From assembly GCA_904420505.1 (NCBI GenBank), contig CAJFVS010000016.1, positions 1 to 38,307 of the forward strand: 38,307 nt of DNA. The letters run 5' to 3'. The number at the start of each line of letters is the position of its first letter. Within the stretch, counting starts at the first letter, position 1. A program made the position numbers and the translations under genes. Source of the DNA: Candidatus Alloruminococcus vanvlietii. Lineage in GTDB: Bacteria; Bacillota; Clostridia; Oscillospirales; Ruminococcaceae. Positions 1-6,898 of the stretch are shown one piece after another. The notes beneath the pieces were generated by a model. The model was given only the letters and a program-made list of their open reading frames with translations, was not told the origin of the DNA and searched no databases.

Positions 1-1
1 A

Positions 2-1180
2 AATATGGACGTGATTGTAGATGCGGTATACGGCACGGGGTTCCATGGGCAGGTGGCAAGCCCGGCGGCGGACATTTTCAGGATGCTTAACGGGGCAAAA
101 GCATACAAAGTAGCGCTGGATATCCCCAGCGGGATAGCCGCCGATACGGCCAAGGTGGAGAATATTTGTTTTCATGCGGATATGACCTGCGTGTTTGACA
201 GCTATAAAATCGCGCATTTGGACGATGCGACCGCGCCGTTTTGTGGCAAAGAGGTTTTATGCGGCATCGGCGTGCCGGAGGCGGCGCATGAAACCATTTC
301 CCCGGCCATGCAAACCCTGGACGAAGAATGGGCCAAAAGCCGCCTTGCCCCGCGCGATGCATTTGCCAACAAGGGCAGCTTTGGCAGGCTTTTGCTGGTT
401 GCAGGCAGCGCCTGTTACAGCGGTGCGGCCATGATGGCTACACGCGCGGCCACCCGCACGGGTGCCGGGCTTACCACGCTTTGTTCTACCAAAGAGGTAT
501 GCCAAAGCCTTGCCGGCGCCATTCCCGAAGCCAGCAAATTGCCCATGAAAAGCGATGAAAACGGTTTTATCGCCTTTGAGGAAGAAGAAACGCTGAAAGC
601 GGCCATATTGCGTGCCAAAGCCATTGTATTGGGCTGCGGTTTGGGGCAGACTGCCAAAACCGCAGCTTTGTGCCGGTTTGTACTGCAGCATGCCACTTGT
701 CCGGTTTTGCTGGATGCAGATGGTATAAACTGCATAAGCGCGGACATAAATATACTAAAGAAACTTGCAACACAGGTGGTCATCACGCCGCACCCGGGCG
801 AAATGGCAAGGATGCTGGGCACTACGGTAGAGCAGGTGCAGAAAAACCGCATACAAAGCGCCTTAACCTTTGCCAAAGAATACAAGGTGCATGTGGTGCT
901 AAAAGGCAGGTATACATTGATTGCTTCGCCAGATGGGGAAATGATGCTCAATACAAGGGGGAACCCAGGGCTTGCCAAGGGCGGTTCGGGGGATGTGCTG
1001 GCCGGGATTATCGGCGCGCTGCTGGCGCAGGGGCATGCCCCCTTTGAAGCGGCCTGCCTGGGGGTGTTTTTGCATGCAAAAGCCGGGGACATCGCCGCTT
1101 TGCAGCATTCCCAGTACGGCATGCTCCCCACCGACACCATTGAAGCGCTGTGCGAGGTATTCCAAGAATTCCACCTGTAA
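2..1180 (+). CDS. nnr: Bifunctional NAD(P)H-hydrate epimerase / ADP-dependent NAD(P)H-hydrate dehydratase, 5'-truncated by window edge
   Basis: Repairs hydrated NADH/NADPH: an N-terminal YjeF-type epimerase interconverts the R and S hydrates, and a C-terminal ribokinase-fold dehydratase uses ADP to restore NAD(P)H. The reading frame is already open at the left edge. The first visible residues (DVIVDAVYGTG) are the middle of the epimerase domain, so the true start lies outside the window. The dehydratase half carries the hallmark KGGSGDVLAG loop around residue 325 counted from the first visible Met. The gene ends 15 bases before a lipoprotein gene with a strong ribosome site, which suggests co-transcription. 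In Bacillus the neighbourhood is nnr, ydcC lipoprotein, alr, then the MazF toxin pair; here alr and the antitoxin are absent. Family call is secure. Confidence 0.95.
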   Translation, partial: NMDVIVDAVYGTGFHGQVASPAADIFRMLNGAKAYKVALDIPSGIAADTAKVENICFHADMTCVFDSYKIAHLDDATAPFCGKEVLCGIGVPEAAHETISPAMQTLDEEWAKSRLAPRDAFANKGSFGRLLLVAGSACYSGAAMMATRAATRTGAGLTTLCSTKEVCQSLAGAIPEASKLPMKSDENGFIAFEEEETLKAAILRAKAIVLGCGLGQTAKTAALCRFVLQHATCPVLLDADGINCISADINILKKLATQVVITPHPGEMARMLGTTVEQVQKNRIQSALTFAKEYKVHVVLKGRYTLIASPDGEMMLNTRGNPGLAKGGSGDVLAGIIGALLAQGHAPFEAACLGVFLHAKAGDIAALQHSQYGMLPTDTIEALCEVFQEFHL

Positions 1181-1195
1181 ACAAAGGAGGATTCT

Positions 1196-1738
1196 ATGCG
1201 AAAATTGTGGGCAATTTGCCTGTTGATGGCATGTATTGTGGCGTTTGCCGGCTGCATGGGGCCAAGCGGAGATACTTCTTCCCAGATGAGCGGGGAGGAA
1301 ATTGGGCGCACGGTAAAGCAAAACTTTAATACCACCGCGCAAATTACAATGAAAGATATTTCCTGCACGGCGCAGCTGGAAAAAGGCACCGGGTATTTAA
1401 CGTTTTCCTTTACCCAGCCCGAAAGCTTAAAAGACATGCGCCTTACCCTAAAAGGCGAAGAACTGGAGGTATCTTACAAAGGGCTTTCGGCTTCGTTTGA
1501 TTCGCAAACGCTGCTCAATTCTTCCATTATGCAAAGTTTTTTATCCGCCATTGACCAGGCCGGCACAGGCAGCGATTTGGATATTAAAATGGAAGACGGG
1601 TATCTGGTGGTTTTGGGCACAACCCCGGAAAGCCAGTTTGAGCTGCGTTTGAACAACGAAACAGGCAATTTTATCAAGCTTTCCTTCCCGCAGGATGAGA
1701 TGGAATTTGTGTTTGATAATTTTACCTTTGCATATTAA
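1196..1738 (+). CDS. Small secreted lipoprotein, YdcC/LolA-like position
   Basis: A 180-residue protein with a lipoprotein signal peptide: Lys/Arg start, hydrophobic stretch and lipobox AFAGC with Cys20, so it should be lipidated and held on the outer face of the membrane. The mature part is rich in alternating polar and hydrophobic beta-like segments (TGYLTFSF, LTLKGEELEVSY, QFELRLNNETGNF), as in LolA/DUF4367-like outer-leaflet lipoproteins. The start is clear: AAAGGAGG lies six bases upstream of the ATG, just after the nnr stop. In Bacillus the lipoprotein YdcC holds the same place between nnr and alr-ndoAI-ndoA, which supports a positional equivalence. I do not recognise a specific function; the YdcC comparison rests on context. 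Confidence 0.85.
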   Translation: MRKLWAICLLMACIVAFAGCMGPSGDTSSQMSGEEIGRTVKQNFNTTAQITMKDISCTAQLEKGTGYLTFSFTQPESLKDMRLTLKGEELEVSYKGLSASFDSQTLLNSSIMQSFLSAIDQAGTGSDLDIKMEDGYLVVLGTTPESQFELRLNNETGNFIKLSFPQDEMEFVFDNFTFAY

Positions 1739-1796
1739 TTTTTTGGGGCGCATTTGCACCCGTATGCAAAACCACATACCCGTAAAACCAGCAAAA

Positions 1797-1848
1797 AAGC
1801 CTCTTGGGCAGCCATTTGCGGCTTGCCAAAGGGGCTTGTCTTTTTGTC
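1797..1848 (+). terminator. Imperfect hairpin terminator after the lipoprotein gene
   Basis: The arms AAGCCTCTT and AAGGGGCTT, extended by GCAGCC/GGCTTGC with an internal loop, form a hairpin followed by a T-rich run. It lies about 60 bases after the lipoprotein stop and would end the nnr-lipoprotein transcript before mazF. The stem contains mismatches. Confidence 0.55.
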
Positions 1849-1999
1849 AAAGCGGCCAAAAGCTACATAAAATGCAATAGCCCTCAACAACGCTAAGACA
1901 ACCTATTAAAAAGAAAAATCCATCCTTGTGATTAATTGATAAAAAAGTGTGCAAAATAAGGATATACAAAAAAATTAGAAAAGGCGGAGCGTGAATTAC

Positions 2000-2377
2000 G
2001 TGACTGTCAAACGCGGAGATATTTACTATGCAGATTTAAGCCCGGTAATCGGTTCGGAACAAGGCGGGATACGCCCGGTGCTCATTGTGCAAAACGATGT
2101 AGGCAACCGCTACAGCCCTACCGTAATTGCAGCGGCGATTACCAGCCAGAAAGAAAAGGCAAAATTGCCCACCCATATTGAGGTGCGCGCGGAAGATTGC
2201 GGCCTTGCCCGCAATTCCATTGTACTGCTTGAGCAGATTCGCACCATTGACAAACGCAGATTAAAAGAACGCATGGGCAAGCTGGATTCGGGTTCGATGA
2301 ACCAGATAAACCGCGCATTGTCCATTAGTTTCGGCCTGGGCACAGGCCCTGTTGAGGATACGCACTCTGGTACATAG
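2000..2377 (+). CDS. ndoA: MazF/EndoA-type mRNA interferase (PemK family), no adjacent antitoxin
   Basis: Sequence-specific endoribonuclease that cuts single-stranded mRNA, usually at U-A-C-type sites in Gram-positive members. The 125-residue chain carries the whole family signature: KRGDIYYADLSPVIGSEQGG at the N terminus, RPVLIVQND, AAITSQ, and LEQIRTIDKRRL near residue 80. A GTG nine bases upstream (1991) is also in frame, but the ribosome site AAGGCGGAG is too close to it. The GTG at 2000 has good spacing and matches the start of Bacillus EndoA. The partner antitoxin is normally a ribbon-helix-helix protein encoded just upstream. I see no such open frame in the 260 bases before it, nor alr, which usually precedes the pair. 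It may be regulated in trans or be an orphan. Confidence 0.93.
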   Translation: MTVKRGDIYYADLSPVIGSEQGGIRPVLIVQNDVGNRYSPTVIAAAITSQKEKAKLPTHIEVRAEDCGLARNSIVLLEQIRTIDKRRLKERMGKLDSGSMNQINRALSISFGLGTGPVEDTHSGT

Positions 2378-2397
2378 GTTGTCGGCCAGAGCAGCGC

Positions 2398-2493
2398 AAA
2401 AACACCCGGTAAGCCGGGCGGTGCAAAACATTTGGGCAGGTTTTCCTGCGCCGTTTGTTTGCAAAATGCCGCCCGCTTTTCCGGGTGTTTTTT
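2398..2493. terminator. Long inverted repeat between mazF and GNAT gene, probable bidirectional terminator
   Basis: The left arm 2400-2421 (AACACCCGG then GCCGGGCGG) pairs with the right arm 2469-2490 (CCGCCCGC then CCGGGTGTT). A nested GGGCAGG/CCTGCGCC hairpin sits in the loop. The right arm runs into TTTTTT, so it can end the mazF transcript; the A-run at the left end serves the converging GNAT transcript. It is unusually long for a plain terminator. Confidence 0.7.
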
Positions 2494-2501
2494 GCTTATT
2501 A

Positions 2502-3017
2502 TCATGCTGGGCGCGTTGCGCTGTACAGTGCATGCAACTGGGGGCCGTTGTAGTACTGTGCATAAAAGGTGTCCTCCAGTGTCATGCCAAGGCGTTTTGC
2601 CACCTTTATGGATGGTGTGTTGTCTACTTTTATAATGGAATACACTTTGCTTTGACCAAGGGCTTCAAAGGCGTACTTTTTGCAGCCCAGAGCCGCTTCA
2701 GTAGCATACCCATAGTGCCAGAAAGCCTCTTTTAACAAATACCCAATTTCCAATATCCGTGTTTGTTGAAAAGGCTGCAGTGTCAGCCCTGCCTGGCCAA
2801 TCATAGTTTTGCTGGACTTTAAAACAACCGCCCACAGGCCAAACCCGTCTTCTTGGTACCGTTTTAACTGTCGATTCAGCCATGTTTGTACATCCTGGCT
2901 GGTAAAACAATGCCCATAGGCATACATAACATTTGGGTTTTTTAACATGTCGGCCAAATCGCCAAAATCGTTTTGAACCATCTGCCTTAAAATTAAACGC
3001 TCTGTTTGCAAAACCAC
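2502..3017 (-). CDS. GNAT-family N-acetyltransferase, RimJ/RimL-like
   Basis: Transfers acetyl from acetyl-CoA to an amine, in this subfamily often a protein N-terminus or a small-molecule amine. Features are the TERLILRQM start typical of the RimJ/RimL group, a central EIGYLLKEAFWHYGYATEA segment (the acetyl-CoA binding region of motif A), and a C-terminal NTPSIKVAKRLGM helix. An upstream ATG is in frame, but the extension overlaps a hairpin terminator at 3044-3070. The ribosome site AAAGGAG sits correctly before the GTG at 3017, giving 171 residues. It lies downstream of the FAD oxidoreductase gene on the same strand, separated by that terminator. The substrate cannot be told from sequence. 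Confidence 0.88.
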   Translation of the reverse strand: MVLQTERLILRQMVQNDFGDLADMLKNPNVMYAYGHCFTSQDVQTWLNRQLKRYQEDGFGLWAVVLKSSKTMIGQAGLTLQPFQQTRILEIGYLLKEAFWHYGYATEAALGCKKYAFEALGQSKVYSIIKVDNTPSIKVAKRLGMTLEDTFYAQYYNGPQLHALYSATRPA

Positions 3018-3043
3018 ATAAATCTCTCCTTTTGCCATCCAAC

Positions 3044-3070
3044 GCAAAAAACACCCGTTTACAGGGCGCT
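3044..3070 (-). terminator. Hairpin terminator after the FAD oxidoreductase gene
   Basis: Read on the minus strand, AGCGCCC and GGGTGTT pair (with two G-T pairs) around a seven-base loop and are followed by TTTTTTGC. It lies 45 bases after the oxidoreductase stop and argues against the long N-terminal extension of the acetyltransferase gene. Confidence 0.55.
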
Positions 3071-3115
3071 TTTGGTGGGGTGCTGAAAATCGGTATACGG
3101 ATGAACAAAGCCCGG

Positions 3116-4531
3116 CTATTGCTGCTTTTCGTTTTGCATAAGCTGCCGGCCCATCAATACCCCCATGACAGACGCCATCATAAGCCCGCGCGTCCAGCCG
3201 GAGGAATCGCCCAGGCAGTGCAGGTTCTGGATGTTGGTGGTAAAGGTTTCATCCATTTTTACCCGGTTGGAATAAAATTTAATCTCGGGGGCGTACAAAA
3301 GCGTTTCGCTGCTGGCCAGGCCGGGCACCACATGGTCGGCCGCTTTGATAAATTCGATGATGTTCATCATGGTGCGGTAGGGTATGGCGGCGGTGATGTC
3401 CCCCGCCACAGCGTCGGTCAGGGTGGGGCGCACATTGGAGCGGTTAAGCTCCTCCGGCCAGGTGCGCTTGCCGGATAAAATATCGCCAAAGCGCTGCACC
3501 AGAATGTGCCCGTCGCCCAGCATATTGGCAAGCTGGGCCACTTTTTTGGCATAGGCGATGGGCTCGTCAAACGGGGCGGAAAAATCGTGCGAGCACAAAA
3601 TGGCCAGGTTGGTGTTGTCCGACTTTTTGTTTTTATATGAATGCCCGTTTACAATGGCCAGATGGCCGTCGTAATTTTCCTGGCTTACAAAGCCGCCGGG
3701 GTTTTGGCAGAAAGTGCGCACCTTGTTTTCAAACGGGTGGGGGTAGCCGATGAGCTTGGACTCATACAGCACGTTGTTGACTTCCTCCATCACCTCGTTG
3801 CGCACCTCCACCCGCACGCCGATATCCACCGTGCCCGGCTGGTGGGCGATGTTATGGCGTGCGCACATGGCTTCCAGCCAGTCGGCGCCCTTGCGCCCGG
3901 TGGCCACCACAATGGATTTGCCCTGCAAGGTTTGTTTTGGTTCAGGCTTGCCGGATGGATGCACCACAACCCCGGTGCAGATGTTGTTTTTTACCAGCAA
4001 ATCCTCGCAGGTGTGGCCGAATAAAATTTCCACACCGTTTTGCAGCAGGTATTCCTGGATTTTTAAATAAATCTCCTGCGCTTTTTCGGTACCCAAATGG
4101 CGGATAGGGCAGTCCACCAGTTTTAAGCCCGCTTGGATAGCGTTGCGGCGGATGTTTTTGACCTTTTCGGTTTCGCCAATGCCTTCCACCTTGGGGTCGG
4201 CCCCAAAGGAAAGGTAGATGTTATCGGTGTAATCAATCATCTCCTGGGCAAACTGCGCACCAATCAGCGAGGGCAAATCGCCGCCGACTTCGCAGCTTAA
4301 AGAAAGCTTGCCATCGGAAAACGCACCCGCGCCTGAAAACCCGGTGGTAATGTGGCAATAGGGCTGGCAGTTTACACACTGGCGGGTTTTGTCTTTGGGG
4401 CAGTGGCGTTTTTGCATGGCCACGCCTTGTTCGACCATTACAATGCGCTGGGAAGTATGGCTTTTCACCATCTCCAAAGCGGTGAAAATGCCGGCCGGGC
4501 CGGCGCCGATGATGATAACGTCGTATTGCAT
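3116..4531 (-). CDS. FAD-dependent oxidoreductase of the COG2509 type, under a purine riboswitch
   Basis: A 471-residue flavoprotein. The N terminus YDVIIIGAGPAGIFTALEM is the dinucleotide-binding fold, with its GxGxxG at residues 9-14. A cluster C44, C52, C55, C59 comes next, followed by GFSGAGAFSDGKL, a signature of the widespread uncharacterised 'FAD-dependent dehydrogenase' family; the cysteines could hold an iron-sulfur centre. The C-terminal GDSSGWTRGLMMASVMGVLMG segment closes the FAD site. The start is fixed by AAAGGATGG upstream of the ATG at 4531; a longer in-frame extension has no ribosome site. The gene has its own promoter and a guanine-type purine riboswitch, so its product is probably linked to purine status. 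The reaction is unknown. Confidence 0.92.
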   Translation of the reverse strand: MQYDVIIIGAGPAGIFTALEMVKSHTSQRIVMVEQGVAMQKRHCPKDKTRQCVNCQPYCHITTGFSGAGAFSDGKLSLSCEVGGDLPSLIGAQFAQEMIDYTDNIYLSFGADPKVEGIGETEKVKNIRRNAIQAGLKLVDCPIRHLGTEKAQEIYLKIQEYLLQNGVEILFGHTCEDLLVKNNICTGVVVHPSGKPEPKQTLQGKSIVVATGRKGADWLEAMCARHNIAHQPGTVDIGVRVEVRNEVMEEVNNVLYESKLIGYPHPFENKVRTFCQNPGGFVSQENYDGHLAIVNGHSYKNKKSDNTNLAILCSHDFSAPFDEPIAYAKKVAQLANMLGDGHILVQRFGDILSGKRTWPEELNRSNVRPTLTDAVAGDITAAIPYRTMMNIIEFIKAADHVVPGLASSETLLYAPEIKFYSNRVKMDETFTTNIQNLHCLGDSSGWTRGLMMASVMGVLMGRQLMQNEKQQ

Positions 4532-4613
4532 AAAAACCATCCTTTTTGAAAAATGGGCATAAAAAAACCAACATGCCGTTTTTGAATATACCAACCCCTT
4601 GCAAGAAGGGATT

Positions 4614-4680
4614 GCGCATAGTCAACGAATCAAACGGTCGTTGGTAGAGACGTTCAAACCTTTTTTGAACTTATATGGGC
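4614..4680 (-). ncRNA. Purine riboswitch aptamer, guanine type
   Basis: Read on the minus strand this 67-base segment has the full purine-riboswitch plan. P1 is GCCCATA with TATGCGC (one mismatch). P2 is GTTCAAA with TTTGAAC. The J2/3 core is GTCTCTACC. P3 is AACGA with TCGTT around a CCGTTTGAT loop, and J3/1 is GACTATG. The conserved core strings match the family almost exactly, and the length equals the well-studied xpt aptamer. The base at the specificity position in GACTATG is C, which in this family pairs with guanine or hypoxanthine; adenine sensors have GATTATG. It lies in the leader of the FAD oxidoreductase gene, 83 bases before its start. An AATCCCTT/AAGGGGTT hairpin follows the aptamer, but I cannot identify a textbook terminator, so control could be on translation. 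Confidence 0.92.
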
Positions 4681-4702
4681 GGGACTATCATCCCGATACT
4701 TT

Positions 4703-4731
4703 ATCTTACAAAAAATGCCCGGCTTTGTCAA
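4703..4731 (-). promoter_or_regulatory. Vegetative promoter of the riboswitch-FAD oxidoreductase transcript
   Basis: On the minus strand TTGACA (4726-4731) and TAAGAT (4703-4708) are 17 bases apart. The expected start point near 4696 lies 16 bases before the riboswitch P1 stem, the right geometry for a riboswitch leader. Confidence 0.85.
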
Positions 4732-4739
4732 GCAAACGC

Positions 4740-4965
4740 CCAAAGGCGCCTTTAAAAAAGGCACTGCTTTAGGAAAATGAGCGGTATGCTGCCAAAAGGG
4801 GAGGCTTCGGAGCAAAAACAGGAGGGGAAGGAAAACCTGTAAGCAAGTGTCAAATTGAAAAAATACCCCCCAAAGCCGGCCAAAGAAAGCCCCAGGGCGG
4901 CTGGGCGGACAAAAGGCTTTACCGGTTAAAAAATTGGCGGGAATTGGTGGAGCTGCATAAAAAAT
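4740..4965. other. Gene-free GC-rich intergenic stretch (island A)
   Basis: No convincing reading frame on either strand. It contains short self-complementary pieces such as AAAGGCGCCTTT and purine-rich GGGGAGG words. The first part (CGCCCAAAGGCGCC then TTTAAAAAAGG) resembles a block at 22680-22712. It separates the divergent oxidoreductase and membrane-protein promoters. Confidence 0.4.
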
Positions 4966-4978
4966 TTGGGGAATCCAG

Positions 4979-5007
4979 TTGTTTTTTTGCTTACAAAACC
5001 GTATACT
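4979..5007 (+). promoter_or_regulatory. Promoter of the DUF4870-like membrane protein gene
   Basis: TTGTTT (4979-4984) and TATACT (5002-5007) are separated by 17 bases, about 130 bases upstream of the start codon, leaving a long leader. Confidence 0.6.
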
Positions 5008-5140
5008 AAAAATAGCAGGCAGTACCATTTGCATGCCGGCCAAATACCTAAGGCCGCCACAACCGCTGAACATATGGAGCTGTTTGCACAGTTGCGGGGA
5101 AGCATCTGAAAAATACATATGTGTTAGGAGTTTTAGGAGT

Positions 5141-5653
5141 ATGGAAAACAACAACCAAACCCAAGCTACGCAGGAACAAACACAGGCGCAGCAGCAAAAC
5201 CAGCAACCCAACCAACAGCAAACCAATTATGTAAACAACGCCATAAACTATGTGCAAAACACCGCCGACCACAGCGCGGAATACGACCCGGCGGACGTCC
5301 AGAAAAATAAAAATGTATGCATGCTGGCATACTTAGGGATTTTGTTCTTTGTTCCCTTAATTGCCTGCCCGGATTCCAAATACGGCCGTTTTCATGCAAA
5401 CCAGGGCTTGCTTTTGCTTATTTTCAGTGCTGCAGTGGGGATTGTGCTGAGCATTTTGTCCCGTATCTTTGTTGGCATTGCAGTGGCCAGCTATTCGCTG
5501 GGGCTGCTGTATACTTTCTCCACCATTTTTTCGGTGTTGGGGTTTGTTGTGGGCATTGCCACGCTGGCATTGATTATTTTCGGCATGGTGAACACCTACA
5601 ACGGCAAAGCAAAAGAACTGCCGGTGATTGGCAAAATCCGTATTATCAAATAA
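5141..5653 (+). CDS. Small integral membrane protein, DUF4870/Tic20-like
   Basis: A 170-residue protein of unknown function. Residues 1-35 form a Gln/Asn-rich low-complexity tail (QTQAQQQNQQPNQQQ) that should lie in the cytoplasm. It is followed by three or four membrane helices: LAYLGILFFVPLIAC, a long QGLLLLIFSAAVGIVLSIL segment, and LGFVVGIATLALIIFGMVNTY. The RFHANQGLLL motif between helices and the C-terminal ELPVIGKIRIIK tail are typical of the small DUF4870-type membrane proteins common in Clostridia. The start is chosen at ATG 5141 because TAGGAG lies just upstream; longer in-frame starts lack a ribosome site. It is a single-gene transcript with its own promoter and a strong terminator. 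No role is known. Confidence 0.85.
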   Translation: MENNNQTQATQEQTQAQQQNQQPNQQQTNYVNNAINYVQNTADHSAEYDPADVQKNKNVCMLAYLGILFFVPLIACPDSKYGRFHANQGLLLLIFSAAVGIVLSILSRIFVGIAVASYSLGLLYTFSTIFSVLGFVVGIATLALIIFGMVNTYNGKAKELPVIGKIRIIK

Positions 5654-5668
5654 TTTTTTGGCTATGCC

Positions 5669-5705
5669 AAGGGCCGCCTGTGCAAAAGGGCGGCCCTTTT
5701 ATTTT
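5669..5705 (+). terminator. Strong intrinsic terminator after the membrane protein gene
   Basis: AAGGGCCGCC and GGGCGGCCCTT form a GC-rich stem around a short loop, followed directly by TTTTATTTT. Confidence 0.92.
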
Positions 5706-6058
5706 GTGCCAAAACCGCAGCAAAAAGGGAATGCGAGCCAAACCCCTTTGGAAAGCTGCTTGTGCCCCCCAGAAGCCCGCCCTGCATAGTTAAAAAACTC
5801 AGCCCAAGACAGCCGAAGGCACAAAAAACGGTTGTATAGGCAAAAAGCCGCGGCACCCCAAAGCGGCCGAACCGCCGATTGTTTGGGGAAAAGATGACAC
5901 CAAAGCGGGCAAAGTGCAGCAGGTTTATCCTTTGCAGGGGTGCAGGGCGGCCCCGCCGCTGCCAAAACGCGGCGGGATGCGCATAGCCGGTTTTTCCTCC
6001 AAGATTGGGGCGGTGCCGCAGCGGGTCGTTAAAGCACCGCTGCAAACCCGCTTTGGCG
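5706..6058. other. Gene-free GC-rich intergenic stretch (island B)
   Basis: About 350 bases with no supportable gene; the open frames here lack ribosome sites and resemble no family. It carries GC-rich inverted pieces (CCCCAAAGCGG, GCGGCGGG) and the word AAAGCGGGCAAA. The piece 5756-5828 partly aligns with 22678-22740 in another gene-free gap: both hold a GCC-rich block, then a TAAAAAA run, then AGACAGCC. Confidence 0.4.
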
Positions 6059-6090
6059 GCAAAAAACGCACAAAGCAGCCGTTGCTTTGC
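6059..6090 (-). terminator. Hairpin terminator after the XRE-S24 repressor gene
   Basis: On the minus strand CAAAGCA and TGCTTTG pair around ACGGC and are followed within a few bases by TTTTTT. It lies about 20 bases beyond the repressor stop codon. Confidence 0.65.
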
Positions 6091-6108
6091 AAAGGCCGGT
6101 ATGGCGGC

Positions 6109-6720
6109 TTACTGCACATGGCTTATAAAAAATACGGCTTTGCCCAGTATCTGGATGCGCTCGAGTTCTTCACCTTCAAATTCCAGCTCGGGAAAGGTGG
6201 GGTTTTCCGCTTTTAGGCGCAAACGCCCGTTTTTGTGGAACACCCGTTTGAGGGTGGCTTCGTTTTCAATCAATACGGCGGCAATTTCCCCGTCCAACAC
6301 ATCGGGCTGGCGGCGGATATACACCAGGTCGCCGTCAAAAATGCGGGCGTTAATCATGCTGTCCCCTTGGCAGCGCAGGCAAAAATCCGCATGCATGCCT
6401 TGGGGCAAAAATACGCTGTCTTCCCAGTTTTCCTGGGCCAAAATCGGGCTGCCGCACGCAATATTGCCCAGCAAAGGGATTTTTTGCATGGGCGGGATAG
6501 GCATTAGGTTTTGTGCCGGCGCGGGGGAGCTTTCCAAAAAATATTGCAAAGGCACACCCAACAGGCGCGCATAGTCCTGCACGGTGGAAATTTTGGGTGT
6601 GCGCTGGCGGGTTTCATAACGGCTTATCACCTGTTTGGTGGTTTGCAGCACCTGCGCCAGTTCTTCCTGCGAAAGGTTGCGCTGTTGGCGTATTTGTTTA
6701 AGTTTGTCTCCAAAATCCAT
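6109..6720 (-). CDS. Self-cleaving XRE-S24 (LexA/HdiR-like) repressor
   Basis: A 203-residue repressor. Residues 1-65 are a Cro/cI-type helix-turn-helix (LSQEELAQVLQTTKQVISRYE), unlike the winged helix of true LexA. Residues 80-203 are an S24 autoprotease: the cleavage motif LLGNIACGSPILA places the scissile bond at Cys89-Gly90, the UmuD form rather than Ala-Gly; Ser121 (CQGDSM) and Lys158 (ATLKRVF) form the catalytic pair. By family behaviour it should cleave itself when bound by RecA filaments after DNA damage. The start at ATG 6720 has AAAGGGG at proper spacing; the in-frame ATG at 6726 is too close. It is divergent from a 50-residue protein gene, with three operator-like dyads between them, one over its own promoter, so autoregulation is likely. 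Confidence 0.92.
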   Translation of the reverse strand: MDFGDKLKQIRQQRNLSQEELAQVLQTTKQVISRYETRQRTPKISTVQDYARLLGVPLQYFLESSPAPAQNLMPIPPMQKIPLLGNIACGSPILAQENWEDSVFLPQGMHADFCLRCQGDSMINARIFDGDLVYIRRQPDVLDGEIAAVLIENEATLKRVFHKNGRLRLKAENPTFPELEFEGEELERIQILGKAVFFISHVQ

Positions 6721-6742
6721 ATGCATTCCCCTTTCTAAGGGT

Positions 6743-6771
6743 ATTATGCCATACTTTGTCGCCAAACGCAA
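6743..6771 (-). promoter_or_regulatory. Promoter of the S24 repressor gene
   Basis: On the minus strand TTGCGT (6766-6771) and CATAAT (6743-6748) are 17 bases apart. The -35 box and spacer lie inside operator 1 (6756-6776), which fits autorepression. Confidence 0.6.
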
Positions 6772-6776
6772 TACAA
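6756..6776. promoter_or_regulatory. S24 repressor operator 1 (over the repressor's own promoter)
   Basis: A 21-base site beginning TTGTCGCCAAACG, identical over its first 13 bases to operator 3; its right half (CAATACAA) is degenerate. The binding assignment is inferred from repetition and position. Confidence 0.65.
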
Positions 6777-6787
6777 AACTGGAACAA

Positions 6788-6808
6788 ACGTCACCAAATG
6801 GTTGACAA
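6788..6808. promoter_or_regulatory. S24 repressor operator 2 (over the -35 box of the divergent gene)
   Basis: A 21-base dyad with core GTCACCAAATGGTTGAC, close to its own reverse complement. It covers the TTGACA -35 box of the divergent small gene. Confidence 0.7.
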
Positions 6809-6830
6809 AAGACAAAGTTTATGGTACAAT
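6802..6830 (+). promoter_or_regulatory. Promoter of the S24-controlled small protein gene
   Basis: TTGACA (6802-6807) and TACAAT (6825-6830) lie 17 bases apart, an almost ideal vegetative promoter. Operators 2 and 3 flank and overlap it, so it should be tightly off until the repressor is removed. Confidence 0.88.
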
Positions 6831-6834
6831 ACAA

Positions 6835-6855
6835 TTGTCGCCAAACGGATGACAA
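6835..6855. promoter_or_regulatory. S24 repressor operator 3 (at the start point of the small gene)
   Basis: The best of the three sites: TTGTC and GACAA arms flank GCCAAACGGAT, so the halves TTGTC-CC and GG-GACAA face each other. It covers the expected transcription start about seven bases after the -10 box. Confidence 0.72.
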
Positions 6856-6898
6856 CAACCGTATCAACAGGAAGTTTGGAAAGGGGCGGATAGTTTTG

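Noticed and set aside
415..1437. A 340-residue open frame on the minus strand opposite nnr and the lipoprotein gene
   Set aside because: No ribosome site, Ser/Pro/Cys-rich composition typical of an antisense shadow, and it crosses two well-supported plus-strand genes.
5662..6045. A 127-residue minus-strand open frame across the terminator and island B
   Set aside because: It reads through a strong terminator, lacks a ribosome site and resembles no protein.
6109..6720. Canonical LexA
   Set aside because: The DNA-binding domain is Cro/cI-type, the cleavage bond is Cys-Gly, and no GAAC-N4-GTTC box is seen in the intergenic region.
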